Shown here piece after piece: positions 17,312 to 25,710 of a stretch of 64,000 nucleotides of DNA. Position numbers and translations under genes: made by a program. Under the pieces are notes generated by a model. It did no database searches. It was not told the DNA's origin and saw nothing but the letters and a program-made list of their open reading frames with translations. The DNA comes from an uncultured Mucispirillum sp. Its GTDB lineage: Bacteria > Chrysiogenota > Deferribacteres > Deferribacterales > Mucispirillaceae. The DNA lies in the NCBI GenBank assembly GCA_944324465.1, contig CALUWI010000008.1, forward strand, positions 62,001 to 126,000, read 5' to 3'. The stretch's first letter is position 1. The number at the start of each line of letters is the position of its first letter.

Positions 17312-18260
17312 GATTTTGCTCCCCAATCGTAATGCTATGCTCATCATGTTTTATGTTTAATGACTGCATAATTTGTTTTACAAGTAAGTCTTTATCTCGT
17401 GTCTGTAATGCTTCCTTAATATCTATTTCATTATCAGATAAAAGACATGGTCTTATTTTGCCATCAGCAGTAATACGCAGTTTATCACATTCTGAACAAA
17501 AGTGTTTAGAAATAGGGGTAATAATACCAATAATACCGCCGTTATTAAGTTTATAGTTTACTGCAGGGCCAGAGTTTTTATCCCGCGGCATTTCTTTAGG
17601 CTCAAAATCTTTAAGGCGTTTTATAATTTCATCGCCATAAACAATATTTTTTTCGCTCCAGTTTTCAGAGTTGCCGATAGGCATAAATTCTATAAACCTG
17701 CATATAATATTATATTTTGCAGAAAGTTCCGCAAAATTAACAATTTCATCATCATTAAAATCTCTGATAATGACAGAATTTACTTTTATAGGAGCAAAGC
17801 CTGTTTCTGCGGCTTTTTTTATACCTGCCATTACTTCATTTGTTTTATCAACACCTGTAATATATTTATTTTTTTCAGGTATAAGAGAATCAAGGCTTAT
17901 ATTAAGTCTTTTTACACCAGTTTTGTATAAGTCTTCAGCATATTTTTCTAAAAGTGCACCATTAGTTGTAAGCATTACTTCTTGAATATTTTCTATTTTA
18001 GTGAGCTTATCTAAAAACTGGCATATTCCTTTACGCACAAGTGGTTCGCCGCCTGTAATGCGTATCCTGTTTACACCAAGGGAAGCAAAAACTTCGCTGG
18101 CAAAAAGAATGTCTTCATATCTTAAAATATCAGAACATTCCATCATTTCAAAGTTATTATTAGGCATACAGTATTTACAGCGGAAATTACATCTATCTGT
18201 AACTGATATGCGTAAATATTTCAGTCGTCTTCCAAATTTATCAATTGTTTCTTTATTCAT
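17274..18260 (-). CDS. moaA: GTP 3',8-cyclase MoaA (molybdenum cofactor biosynthesis)
   Basis: A radical SAM enzyme of 328 residues that carries out the first step of molybdopterin synthesis on GTP. The radical SAM cluster motif (CNFRCKYC) lies near residues 24-31 and the ITGGEPLVRKG segment follows. The second Fe-S cluster motif (FCSECDKLRIT ... CLL) lies near 255-275, and the chain ends in the Gly-Gly needed for catalysis. It overlaps tatC upstream by 8 nt and the LarA-like gene downstream by 38 nt, so it is embedded in a tight operon. Confidence 0.97.
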   Translation of the reverse strand: MNKETIDKFGRRLKYLRISVTDRCNFRCKYCMPNNNFEMMECSDILRYEDILFASEVFASLGVNRIRITGGEPLVRKGICQFLDKLTKIENIQEVMLTTNGALLEKYAEDLYKTGVKRLNISLDSLIPEKNKYITGVDKTNEVMAGIKKAAETGFAPIKVNSVIIRDFNDDEIVNFAELSAKYNIICRFIEFMPIGNSENWSEKNIVYGDEIIKRLKDFEPKEMPRDKNSGPAVNYKLNNGGIIGIITPISKHFCSECDKLRITADGKIRPCLLSDNEIDIKEALQTRDKDLLVKQIMQSLNIKHDEHSITIGEQNHDFKRTMSKIGG

Positions 18261-19047
18261 AAATTGCTACTTCTTTTATATTTTCACTCTCTCTGCCAAA
18301 TACTCTGGCAATATATATACTAAGCTGATAAAGTATTAGTAAAGGCAGTGCCATTGCAAGCTGAGATATAACATCTGGCGGTGTTAAAATTGCTGCTAAT
18401 ATAAATATTGCAACAATTGCATATCTTCTGTATTTGATAAGCATTTCATCATTAATTACACCTATTTTTGCAAGCAGAAATATGATTGCAGGCAGTTCAA
18501 AAACTATACCGAATGCAAGCACTAAATGCACAACAAATGAAACATAGCTTGCCATAGAAAGTGTTGCATCTACATTATATGCAGGGTTTGCAGCAAAGCC
18601 TAAAAAGAATTTAAAACCAAATGGAAAAACTACAAAATAGGCAAATGATGCACCAAGAGCAAAAAGAATAGAAGCAAAAAATACAAAGCCGTATATATAT
18701 TTTCTTTCATGCATATAAAGCCCAGGGGCAATAAAAAGCCATAACTGGTAAAGAATAAACGGTGTAGATACCATTAAGGCTGCAATAAAAGAAACTTTTA
18801 CTTCTACAAAAAACATTTCTGTAACATCTATCATAGTCATAGTGGCATTTTCAGGCAGTGCAGCAAGGATTGGAGCTTGTATAATCTGCACAAGTCTTTC
18901 CCCTTGAGAGTAGCCTGCAATAAAAAGCACTATCAAAACTAAAATAATGTATTTTAAGCGTTTTTTTATTTCTTCCAAATGTTCAACAAGTGGATATTCA
19001 GTCTGCACCTGTTTAGATTTTTTATTAATATTTACATTGTTTGACAC
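18253..19047 (-). CDS. tatC: Sec-independent protein translocase TatC
   Basis: The multispanning Tat receptor subunit, 264 residues. The conserved N-terminus (PLVEHLEEIKKRL), six hydrophobic spans, the LWLFIAPGLY segment and LTPPDVISQ are family hallmarks. Tat exports folded cofactor proteins such as molybdoenzymes. It lies 4 bp after tatA and overlaps moaA, linking export and cofactor synthesis in one transcript. Confidence 0.97.
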   Translation of the reverse strand: MSNNVNINKKSKQVQTEYPLVEHLEEIKKRLKYIILVLIVLFIAGYSQGERLVQIIQAPILAALPENATMTMIDVTEMFFVEVKVSFIAALMVSTPFILYQLWLFIAPGLYMHERKYIYGFVFFASILFALGASFAYFVVFPFGFKFFLGFAANPAYNVDATLSMASYVSFVVHLVLAFGIVFELPAIIFLLAKIGVINDEMLIKYRRYAIVAIFILAAILTPPDVISQLAMALPLLILYQLSIYIARVFGRESENIKEVAIYE

Positions 19048-19051
19048 TGTT

Positions 19052-19423
19052 TTAACCTTTATTTTCTTCTGTTTTATTAGTATTTGTGTTTGTCTTATTA
19101 GAAGTACTTTCTAATGCTGCTGTCTCTAATTTTGTAGGTTTTGGACTGTCATCAGGACTTGATACAAACTTATCTTCCCACTGGCTTTTATACTGCTCAG
19201 CATAAGACTGTATTTTATCATTACTTGCTTCTGTAGTTCTGCTTGAGATCCTTACATTATTATCATTAACATTGACTGTCTGCTTCATTTCATTAAATGT
19301 GCGTTTAAATTCTCCATAGCCTTTTCCTATAGATTTTGCAACATCAGGCAGTCTTTTAGGACCAACAACAAATAATATAACAAGTGCAATAATTGCAATT
19401 TCCCACATACTTAAACCAAACAT
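19052..19423 (-). CDS. tatA: Tat translocase subunit TatA/TatB
   Basis: A 123-residue protein with one N-terminal span (MWEIAIIALVILFVVGPKRL), the FG/PK hinge, an amphipathic helix (PDVAKSIGKGYGEFKRTF) and a long polar tail. The tail length lies between classical TatA and TatB, and only one such gene is next to tatC, so it may serve both roles. Start supported by a GAGGCG ribosome site. Confidence 0.9.
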   Translation of the reverse strand: MFGLSMWEIAIIALVILFVVGPKRLPDVAKSIGKGYGEFKRTFNEMKQTVNVNDNNVRISSRTTEASNDKIQSYAEQYKSQWEDKFVSSPDDSPKPTKLETAALESTSNKTNTNTNKTEENKG

Positions 19424-19518
19424 AAGAACGCCTCATTTCATATAAATATGGTATTACTATGCAATATTTATAAATAAATTTCAAGTAAAAATAAAGGTGT
19501 TTTATTCAAAAGTAAATT

Positions 19519-19815
19519 CTAAAAACGATTGCAACATTTTAAGCAGTCATTCAAGTTGTCATAAAAAATATCTTTAGCCGATTTATAATTAAATAATTTT
19601 CTAGGATAGTTATTAATCCAGTCTTGTATTTTTTTAATATAACTACTAGAGAAATTTTTAATATCAGTTTTCTTTTTAATAAACTCATCAATAAGTTTAT
19701 TATTATTTTCATTACTGCCCCTTTCCCATGAACAATAAGGATGAGCATAATATATTGTAGTCCGTTTAGATAATTTATCATACACTGATTTTTCTATACT
19801 TGCAATTTTTCGTAA
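19519..19815 (-). pseudogene. IS30-family transposase remnant
   Basis: An open frame of about 98 codons encodes only the C-terminal end of an IS30-type transposase. The signature AHPYCSWERGSNENNNKL includes the catalytic Glu of the DDE triad and is followed by NYPRKLFNYKSAKD. The frame is closed upstream by an in-frame TGA, and the N-terminal helix-turn-helix and first two Asp regions are absent. It is a decayed insertion sequence between tatA and torD. No terminal inverted repeats were identified. Confidence 0.85.
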
Positions 19816-19835
19816 TCAATCTTTTTTACACATTT

Positions 19836-19871
19836 GGCTTAATATGGTTTTATTAATGGCTGTATTAAGCC
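19836..19871 (+). terminator. Hairpin beside the IS30 remnant
   Basis: A perfect 9-bp stem (GGCTTAATA with TATTAAGCC, 18-nt loop) is followed on the plus strand by TTTTT. No plus-strand gene precedes it, so it may be a relic of the inserted element or a two-way end for the leftward torD transcript. Confidence 0.35.
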
Positions 19872-19957
19872 TTTTTAATAAACAGCTTGTAAAAATATTA
19901 TATATTTTAGAAAATATAAGGCAAAAAGGCAGTATATTATAGAAATACTGCAGTTAT

Positions 19958-20629
19958 TTAAATCCCTTTATTTATATTACTTGATAAAAATTTGTAGTCA
20001 TATTCTGTATAACCTAAAAGCATAGCAGCGCAGGCATAATAAAGCAGGGCGCTTTCTGGTATTTTAGCAATAGAAGAAAAGAATGTATTAAGATATGAAA
20101 ACATATATGTATCAAGAAATTCTTTCTGTACCTGCAGCAAGTGAGCTGTCATTTCATGATTAGCTTTGCTTATATTGATGGAAGTAAGCCCAGATAAATA
20201 ACCCATAAAAGAAAGCTGATATGAAATATGGTCAGTATAATTATTATCTTCAAGCTCGTATCCATACTGTTTGTATAAATATGCAAGCTCATCTTTTAAA
20301 GACTGATTATATGGGGCAGCATATTCAGACTGATAAAGGTGGATTTTATCTTTATGGCAGAAAAGTATTGAATAGTCATTTAATATATCGTTATCAAATA
20401 ATATTCTTTCTTCGCCAGCTGTTTTTTCTCTTTTTTTGTTAAAATGTTCAAAGCCAATGCAGCCTTCTTTCATCATATTATTATCAGCAATAACATTAAA
20501 AGCTGGCAGTATAGATGCTATTTGTTCATACATATTTTCATCTGGAATATCTACAAAAAGGCGTGCAAGAAAATAGTAAAAATGCTTTCTTCCTTCGTGT
20601 ATATCTATAAGGGGTGTATTTTCTGACAT
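19958..20629 (-). CDS. TorD-family molybdoenzyme maturation chaperone
   Basis: A 223-residue all-helical protein resembling TorD/DmsD chaperones, which hold Tat-targeted molybdoenzymes until the cofactor is inserted. The recognisable part is the YSILFCHKDKIHLYQSEYA stretch, matching the family's Y-x2-LF ... E-S/Y motif, and a hydrophobic C-terminal helix region. No target reductase gene is in the window, but the neighbouring tatA, tatC and moaA fit the role. Confidence 0.75.
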   Translation of the reverse strand: MSENTPLIDIHEGRKHFYYFLARLFVDIPDENMYEQIASILPAFNVIADNNMMKEGCIGFEHFNKKREKTAGEERILFDNDILNDYSILFCHKDKIHLYQSEYAAPYNQSLKDELAYLYKQYGYELEDNNYTDHISYQLSFMGYLSGLTSINISKANHEMTAHLLQVQKEFLDTYMFSYLNTFFSSIAKIPESALLYYACAAMLLGYTEYDYKFLSSNINKGI

Positions 20630-20710
20630 AAACTACCTCACTTATATAATATAGTATATATAGCAGATTTTTAAAAGTATTTTTATGTATATATAATAAT
20701 TTTATAATTT

Positions 20711-20738
20711 ATGACTATAAGTCATTGACTTTAAGTCA
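20711..20738. promoter_or_regulatory. Tandem inverted-repeat operator upstream of the TetR gene
   Basis: Two adjacent palindromes share the half-site TGACT/AGTCA: ATGACT-ATA-AGTCAT at 20711-20725 and TGACTT-T-AAGTCA at 20726-20738. They lie 33-60 bp before the TetR start codon in the divergent torD/TetR gap. Position and symmetry suit TetR autoregulation; a TTGACT hexamer lies within the second copy. Confidence 0.6.
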
Positions 20739-20770
20739 TTAATATTGTAAAAAGATATAAAGAGGATTAT

Positions 20771-21370
20771 ATGACAAAAAGGCAGGAAAAAACACAGATT
20801 ACAAAAGAAAAGATTATAAAAGCAGCAGAAATTCTTTTAAAAAATAACTGCTTTGAAAATATAAGTGTAGAAGACATTACAAAATATGCAGATACAGCAA
20901 AAGGCACTTTTTATATATATTTTAAGAGAAAAGAAGATGTAATATATGAAATAGGCTATGCAGTATTTAGAGATTTAGCAGAAAAAGTTGAAAATATGAA
21001 AGATGAACCTGTTGAGAATAAAGTATATGCTTATTTTAAAGGCACTATTTTATTAATAGAAAAGTTTGGTATTAATTTATGCAGGCAGTGGATAAAAGAT
21101 GTTATTAACCCAAATGAAATGGGAAATACAGAATATACTAAATGGCACTTTGATACAGATGTTTTTAAGAAAATATTAAAAGAAGCTGCTGCAAAAGGTG
21201 AATTAAAGCAGGATATGCCTGTTGATATGACCGCTTATTTAATAATCAGCCAGATTTATGGAATGATGGTATGCTGGTGTATGTCTGACAGTGAGTTTGA
21301 ATTATCTAAATGGATAGATAAATTTTTTAACTTGAATATTCTCAGTATAATAAATCAGTATAAAAATTAA
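20771..21370 (+). CDS. TetR/AcrR-family transcriptional regulator
   Basis: A 199-residue regulator. The N-terminal helix-turn-helix (about residues 12-60) reads VEDITKYADTAKGTFYIYFK, a textbook TetR recognition region. The C-terminal ligand domain is divergent, with Cys and Trp residues near the end. It is followed 14 bp later by an aldo/keto reductase gene and preceded by tandem palindromes, so it probably controls itself and the reductase in response to an unknown small molecule. Confidence 0.92.
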   Translation: MTKRQEKTQITKEKIIKAAEILLKNNCFENISVEDITKYADTAKGTFYIYFKRKEDVIYEIGYAVFRDLAEKVENMKDEPVENKVYAYFKGTILLIEKFGINLCRQWIKDVINPNEMGNTEYTKWHFDTDVFKKILKEAAAKGELKQDMPVDMTAYLIISQIYGMMVCWCMSDSEFELSKWIDKFFNLNILSIINQYKN

Positions 21371-21384
21371 AAAGGAGCATCTTT

Positions 21385-22227
21385 ATGGAAAATATTGTAT
21401 TAAGTAATGGTGTAAAAATGCCTGTATTAGGCTATGGTGTGTATCAGGTAGAGCCAGATGAATGTGAAAGGTGTGTAAGTGATGCAGTGGAGGCAGGCTA
21501 CAGGCTTATAGATACTGCACAGGCTTACTGTAATGAGGAAGGTGTTGGCAATGCAGTAAAAAAATCAGGAATAAAGCGTGATGAATTTTTTATTGTAACA
21601 AAAGTATGGATAAGTAATGCAGGGTATGAAAATGCAAAAAAATCAATAGAAACATCGCTTTCAAAACTGCAGACTGATTATATAGATTTACTTTTAATTC
21701 ATCAGCCATTTAATGATTATTATGGCACATACAGAGCAATGGAAGAATTTTATGAAAAAGGTTTGCTGAAATCAATAGGTGTCAGCAACTTTTATCCTGA
21801 CAGGTTTATGGATTTCTCCAACTTTGTAAAAGTGAAACCTATGGTTAATCAAATGGAAACCCATATTTTTAATCAGCAAAAAAAACTGCATGAAATATTA
21901 AAAGAAAATAAATGCCAGTTAATGTCATGGGGACCTTTTGCAGAGGGCAGGAATGATTTTTTTAATAATACAGTATTAAAAAGTATAGGCAGTAAATATG
22001 GAAAAACATCTGCCCAAACTGCATTAAGGTATTTAATACAGAAAAATATTGTAGTTATCCCAAAATCTACCCATAAAGAAAGGATGATAGAAAATATTAA
22101 TGTATTTGATTTCAGCCTTTCAAATGATGATATGGCAGCACTGGAAAAATTAGATACTGAAAACTCTTTATTTTTCAGCCATTATGACCCAGATTTTGTT
22201 AAGTTTATATTAAACTATAAAATATAA
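21385..22227 (+). CDS. Aldo/keto reductase
   Basis: An NADPH-dependent oxidoreductase of 280 residues with the AKR tetrad: Asp43 and Tyr48 in DTAQAY, Lys73 in VTKVW and His106 in LLIHQP. GVSNFYPDRF and VVIPKSTHKERM (cofactor binding) also fit. Length and sequence suit the AKR5-like group (such as YvgN) that reduces glyoxals and other aldehydes. It follows a TetR regulator in the same direction, which suggests inducible detoxification. Confidence 0.93.
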   Translation: MENIVLSNGVKMPVLGYGVYQVEPDECERCVSDAVEAGYRLIDTAQAYCNEEGVGNAVKKSGIKRDEFFIVTKVWISNAGYENAKKSIETSLSKLQTDYIDLLLIHQPFNDYYGTYRAMEEFYEKGLLKSIGVSNFYPDRFMDFSNFVKVKPMVNQMETHIFNQQKKLHEILKENKCQLMSWGPFAEGRNDFFNNTVLKSIGSKYGKTSAQTALRYLIQKNIVVIPKSTHKERMIENINVFDFSLSNDDMAALEKLDTENSLFFSHYDPDFVKFILNYKI

Positions 22228-22255
22228 ATGAAATAAAAATAATATTAATATAAAA

Positions 22256-22288
22256 AAGGGGAAAGTTTTAACTTTCCCCTTAATTTTT
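22256..22288. terminator. Bidirectional terminator between aldo/keto reductase and hppA
   Basis: An 11-bp stem (22256-22266 with 22271-22281, TTTA loop) has T-rich flanks in both directions, serving convergent genes. Confidence 0.85.
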
Positions 22289-24333
22289 TATAATCCTGCA
22301 AGTATTGGAGCAATGATTAATGCAACAATACTCATTAATTTAATTAAGATATTCATAGCAGGGCCAGATGTATCTTTAAAAGGGTCGCCTACAGTATCGC
22401 CAACAACAGCAGCTTTGTGAGCTTCGCCGCCTTTTGCTTCGCCTTCAACTTCGCCTTTTTCTATTGCTTTTTTAGCATTATCCCATGCACCGCCTGAGTT
22501 TGCCATAAGTAATGCAAGAAGAACGCCTGTTACTGTTGCACCACCAAGCATACCGCCAAGAGCTTCTTTACCAAGAGTAAAGCCAATGATAACAGGCATA
22601 GCAGCAGCTAAAACACCTGGAAGTATCATTTCTTTTAATGCTGCACTTGTAGAAATATCAACACATCTTTTTGGGTCTGGTTTAACGCCTGCTTTGCCTT
22701 CTAAAAGACCTGGGATTTCTCTAAACTGTCTTCTGATTTCTTCAACCATTTTTCCAGCAGCTTTACCAACTGATGTCATAGTTAATGCACCAACTATAAA
22801 TGGTAAAAGACCGCCAATAAATGTACCTACAATAACATAAGGGTCTGTTAAGTCAATATCATCAACTTTTGCTGCAGCTGCATAAGCAGAGAAAAGAGCA
22901 AGTGCAGTTAATGCAGCAGAACCGATTGCAAAACCTTTACCCATAGCAGCCGTAGTGTTGCCAAGAGAGTCAAGGTTGTCTGTGATTTTACGAACATCTG
23001 CACCTAAACCGCTCATTTCAGAAATACCGCCTGCATTATCTGCAATAGGGCCGTAAGCATCTACTGTCATAGTTACACCAACAGTAGCAAGCATACCAAC
23101 TGCTGCAATACTTATACCGTAAAGACCTGCAAGCTGGAAGCTGATGATGATTGCAGCACATATTATTAATATAGGCCAGATAGTAGATTCAAGACCTACT
23201 GCAAAACCTTGAATAATATTTGTAGCAGGACCAGTTTTAGATGCTCTTGCAATACGCATCATAGGTGAGCCTGATGTATAAAATTCTGTAATTAAGCCAA
23301 TAAATGTACCAGCTAATGTACCACATAAAACTGCATAGAATATGTTAACTGAAACCTGTAATATTCCTGTTACACCAAAGAATGCAAATACAAGGAAAAG
23401 ACCTGCACCAATAAATGTAGAGTAACGGAGTGCTTTTGCAGGGTCAGAATTTTTTAATACTTTCATAGAAACTACACCGATTAATGAAGCTATTAAACCA
23501 AGAGTAGCAAACATAAGCGGAGTAAGCATCAATGCAGAGCGGCCTGCTTCTTCTGATAATGCAGGAGCAAGAGTGCCAACTGTTGCAGCAGCAGCTGTTG
23601 CAGCTATTGCTATTGTTGCAATAATAGAACCAACATAAGATTCAAATATATCTGCACCCATACCAGCAATATCACCAACATTATCGCCAACATTATCAGC
23701 AATAACGCCAGGGTTTCTAGGGTCATCTTCTGGAATACCAGCTTCTACTTTACCAACTAAATCTGCACCAACATCGGCAGCTTTTGTATAAATACCACCG
23801 CCAACACGAGAGAAAAGAGCAATACTTGATGCACCCATTGCAAAGCCGTTTATATACTGAGCATTTTCAGGTGAGCCAAGCAGTATGAATAATACGCCAA
23901 CACCAAAAAGACCAAGAGATGCAACAGCAAGCCCCATAACAGCTCCGCCGTTATATGATACTGATAATGCTTTTGCAAGACCTGAACTTCTAGCCGCTTC
24001 AGATGTGCGGACATTGGCTTTTGTTGCAGCACTCATGCCAAAAAAACCAGCAAGCACAGAACTTACTGCACCAAAAATAAATGCAGCTGCAGTTTTTATA
24101 CCAAGTCCTGGAGCAAATATCATTAATACAGCAACTATGATAATGAATACTGCAAGCACTTTGTATTCTCTGAAAAGAAACGCCATAGCACCTTCATGAA
24201 TAGAAGCTGCAATATCCTGCATTTCTTTGCTGCCATCAGGCTGCTTCTTTACTGCCTGATAGATTATAAACGCAGCAAGAATACCAATTATACCTATTAC
24301 AGGTATGAAAAGAGTATAGTTTGTAAAATCCAT
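22288..24333 (-). CDS. hppA: Membrane-bound ion-pumping pyrophosphatase (K+-dependent type)
   Basis: A polytopic pump of 681 residues that couples pyrophosphate hydrolysis to H+ or Na+ export. The substrate-site motifs are intact ([20 protein letters not shown], then [10 protein letters not shown], and a C-terminal DNAKK and [14 protein letters not shown]). In the [10 protein letters not shown] segment the residue that is Lys in K+-independent enzymes is Ala, which indicates the K+-stimulated class. Whether it moves Na+ or H+ cannot be settled by eye. A strong GGGGGAA ribosome site precedes the ATG. Confidence 0.97.
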   Translation of the reverse strand: MDFTNYTLFIPVIGIIGILAAFIIYQAVKKQPDGSKEMQDIAASIHEGAMAFLFREYKVLAVFIIIVAVLMIFAPGLGIKTAAAFIFGAVSSVLAGFFGMSAATKANVRTSEAARSSGLAKALSVSYNGGAVMGLAVASLGLFGVGVLFILLGSPENAQYINGFAMGASSIALFSRVGGGIYTKAADVGADLVGKVEAGIPEDDPRNPGVIADNVGDNVGDIAGMGADIFESYVGSIIATIAIAATAAAATVGTLAPALSEEAGRSALMLTPLMFATLGLIASLIGVVSMKVLKNSDPAKALRYSTFIGAGLFLVFAFFGVTGILQVSVNIFYAVLCGTLAGTFIGLITEFYTSGSPMMRIARASKTGPATNIIQGFAVGLESTIWPILIICAAIIISFQLAGLYGISIAAVGMLATVGVTMTVDAYGPIADNAGGISEMSGLGADVRKITDNLDSLGNTTAAMGKGFAIGSAALTALALFSAYAAAAKVDDIDLTDPYVIVGTFIGGLLPFIVGALTMTSVGKAAGKMVEEIRRQFREIPGLLEGKAGVKPDPKRCVDISTSAALKEMILPGVLAAAMPVIIGFTLGKEALGGMLGGATVTGVLLALLMANSGGAWDNAKKAIEKGEVEGEAKGGEAHKAAVVGDTVGDPFKDTSGPAMNILIKLMSIVALIIAPILAGL

Positions 24334-24451
24334 ACTGTTCCCCCTATATTATAGCCTTTTACTAGGCTTTTAATTTAAAAAATATATTATTTTTGTATTT
24401 TTATTATAAGCTAAAGTTAATATAGTTAATCAAATAAATCAAAACTTTTTG

Positions 24452-25708
24452 CTATATTTTAAGTCTATTATTCTGTCTTAAATCTCCATATTTTTGCATA
24501 TTAAAATCAGAATAAAATAAATCTATTGTTGTGAGTAAGGTAGTAAAATCCAAATCCTTAATTGTGTTAAATTGTGTTGTATTTAAACCTGTATTTAATA
24601 CTGTTTTATATCTATTAAAATCATAAATATTATCATTGATATGTTCATATCCATTCATTATAGTAGTTGTTTTTGCAAGCAAACAAATATATTGAAAATC
24701 TCTATCTATATACATTGTTTGATTATTGGGATGAGCCATCGATAGATGTTGATTTGGTGTTAAGGCAATTAAATTTTCTACATAGTCACTGATACTTGGG
24801 AATTCTGAAACTGGGAATATATGATGTATTTGAGTAGCCTGTACTGTTTCATTTTGCTGTTTTAATTCTGATAAATCATTATTATGTATCTGATTATATC
24901 TACGAACAATTTTCTTAGCTCGTTGTATAAAATACTGTGCAGTAGTATATACTTTTATATTTAGTAAGTTATGCTCTTTTCGTGTTATAGTTTTATCTTT
25001 ATCGCTTAACTCATCTCTCCAATTAATTCGATTGTACCTTAATTCATCCATAGTTATTATGGTTTTAGATATATTTCCTTTTTCTGTACCTTTTTTTTGA
25101 AGTTTAAAAGCAAGTGGATTTAAAATTTTCGTAAAAATTCTACCACACTCAACTGATGTATTGATATCCGTATAAGTGATGGTAAATTCAGTAAATTTAG
25201 TTTTTAAATCATGGAAACTTTCTTTATTTTGATTTATAAAAAAATATTTAAATTCATTATATATGTCGCTATCTTTCAATACTTTTTGAATATAAAGTAT
25301 TAAAAAAGTAAGAGCATTTGTATCTCGCTGCATAATATATTCTAATAAGTCAAGATTACCTATTCTATATATATATTTGTTTCCTTTTTTTTGTCCAATT
25401 AAAACATGACTATATGCTAAAAGTTTAATAGGTTGACCAAAAAATTTATCATATTCATTTTTTGCATTATCAGAATCAGTGTCAGGTTTAGAAAAAATAG
25501 TCAATATATTTTCTCTAGCATATTGGCTATGCCAAATATCACTCACTGAAAATTCAGTATCTGTATTATACTTTGTGTATTCTAAAATACAATCTGCTAT
25601 AATAGATATAACATCAGGAGTACATTTTTGGTCTATCCATCTCGCATTATTGGATTGTCTTATATCATAATTATATTTATTTAAAAAATCAATTATTCTT
25701 TGTTGCAT
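24452..25708 (-). CDS. HNH-type restriction endonuclease (putative)
   Basis: A 418-residue protein next to a DNA methyltransferase gene (2-bp gap, same strand). An HNH/beta-beta-alpha-metal motif lies at about residues 293-325, visible as TQIHHIFPVSEF, then NLIALTPNQHLSMAHP. The N-terminal 290 residues match nothing I know and probably include the target-recognition part. The pairing strongly suggests it is the cutting partner of the restriction-modification system. Asn and Lys are abundant, as in the methyltransferase gene. Confidence 0.75.
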   Translation of the reverse strand: MQQRIIDFLNKYNYDIRQSNNARWIDQKCTPDVISIIADCILEYTKYNTDTEFSVSDIWHSQYARENILTIFSKPDTDSDNAKNEYDKFFGQPIKLLAYSHVLIGQKKGNKYIYRIGNLDLLEYIMQRDTNALTFLILYIQKVLKDSDIYNEFKYFFINQNKESFHDLKTKFTEFTITYTDINTSVECGRIFTKILNPLAFKLQKKGTEKGNISKTIITMDELRYNRINWRDELSDKDKTITRKEHNLLNIKVYTTAQYFIQRAKKIVRRYNQIHNNDLSELKQQNETVQATQIHHIFPVSEFPSISDYVENLIALTPNQHLSMAHPNNQTMYIDRDFQYICLLAKTTTIMNGYEHINDNIYDFNRYKTVLNTGLNTTQFNTIKDLDFTTLLTTIDLFYSDFNMQKYGDLRQNNRLKI

Positions 25709-25710
25709 AA

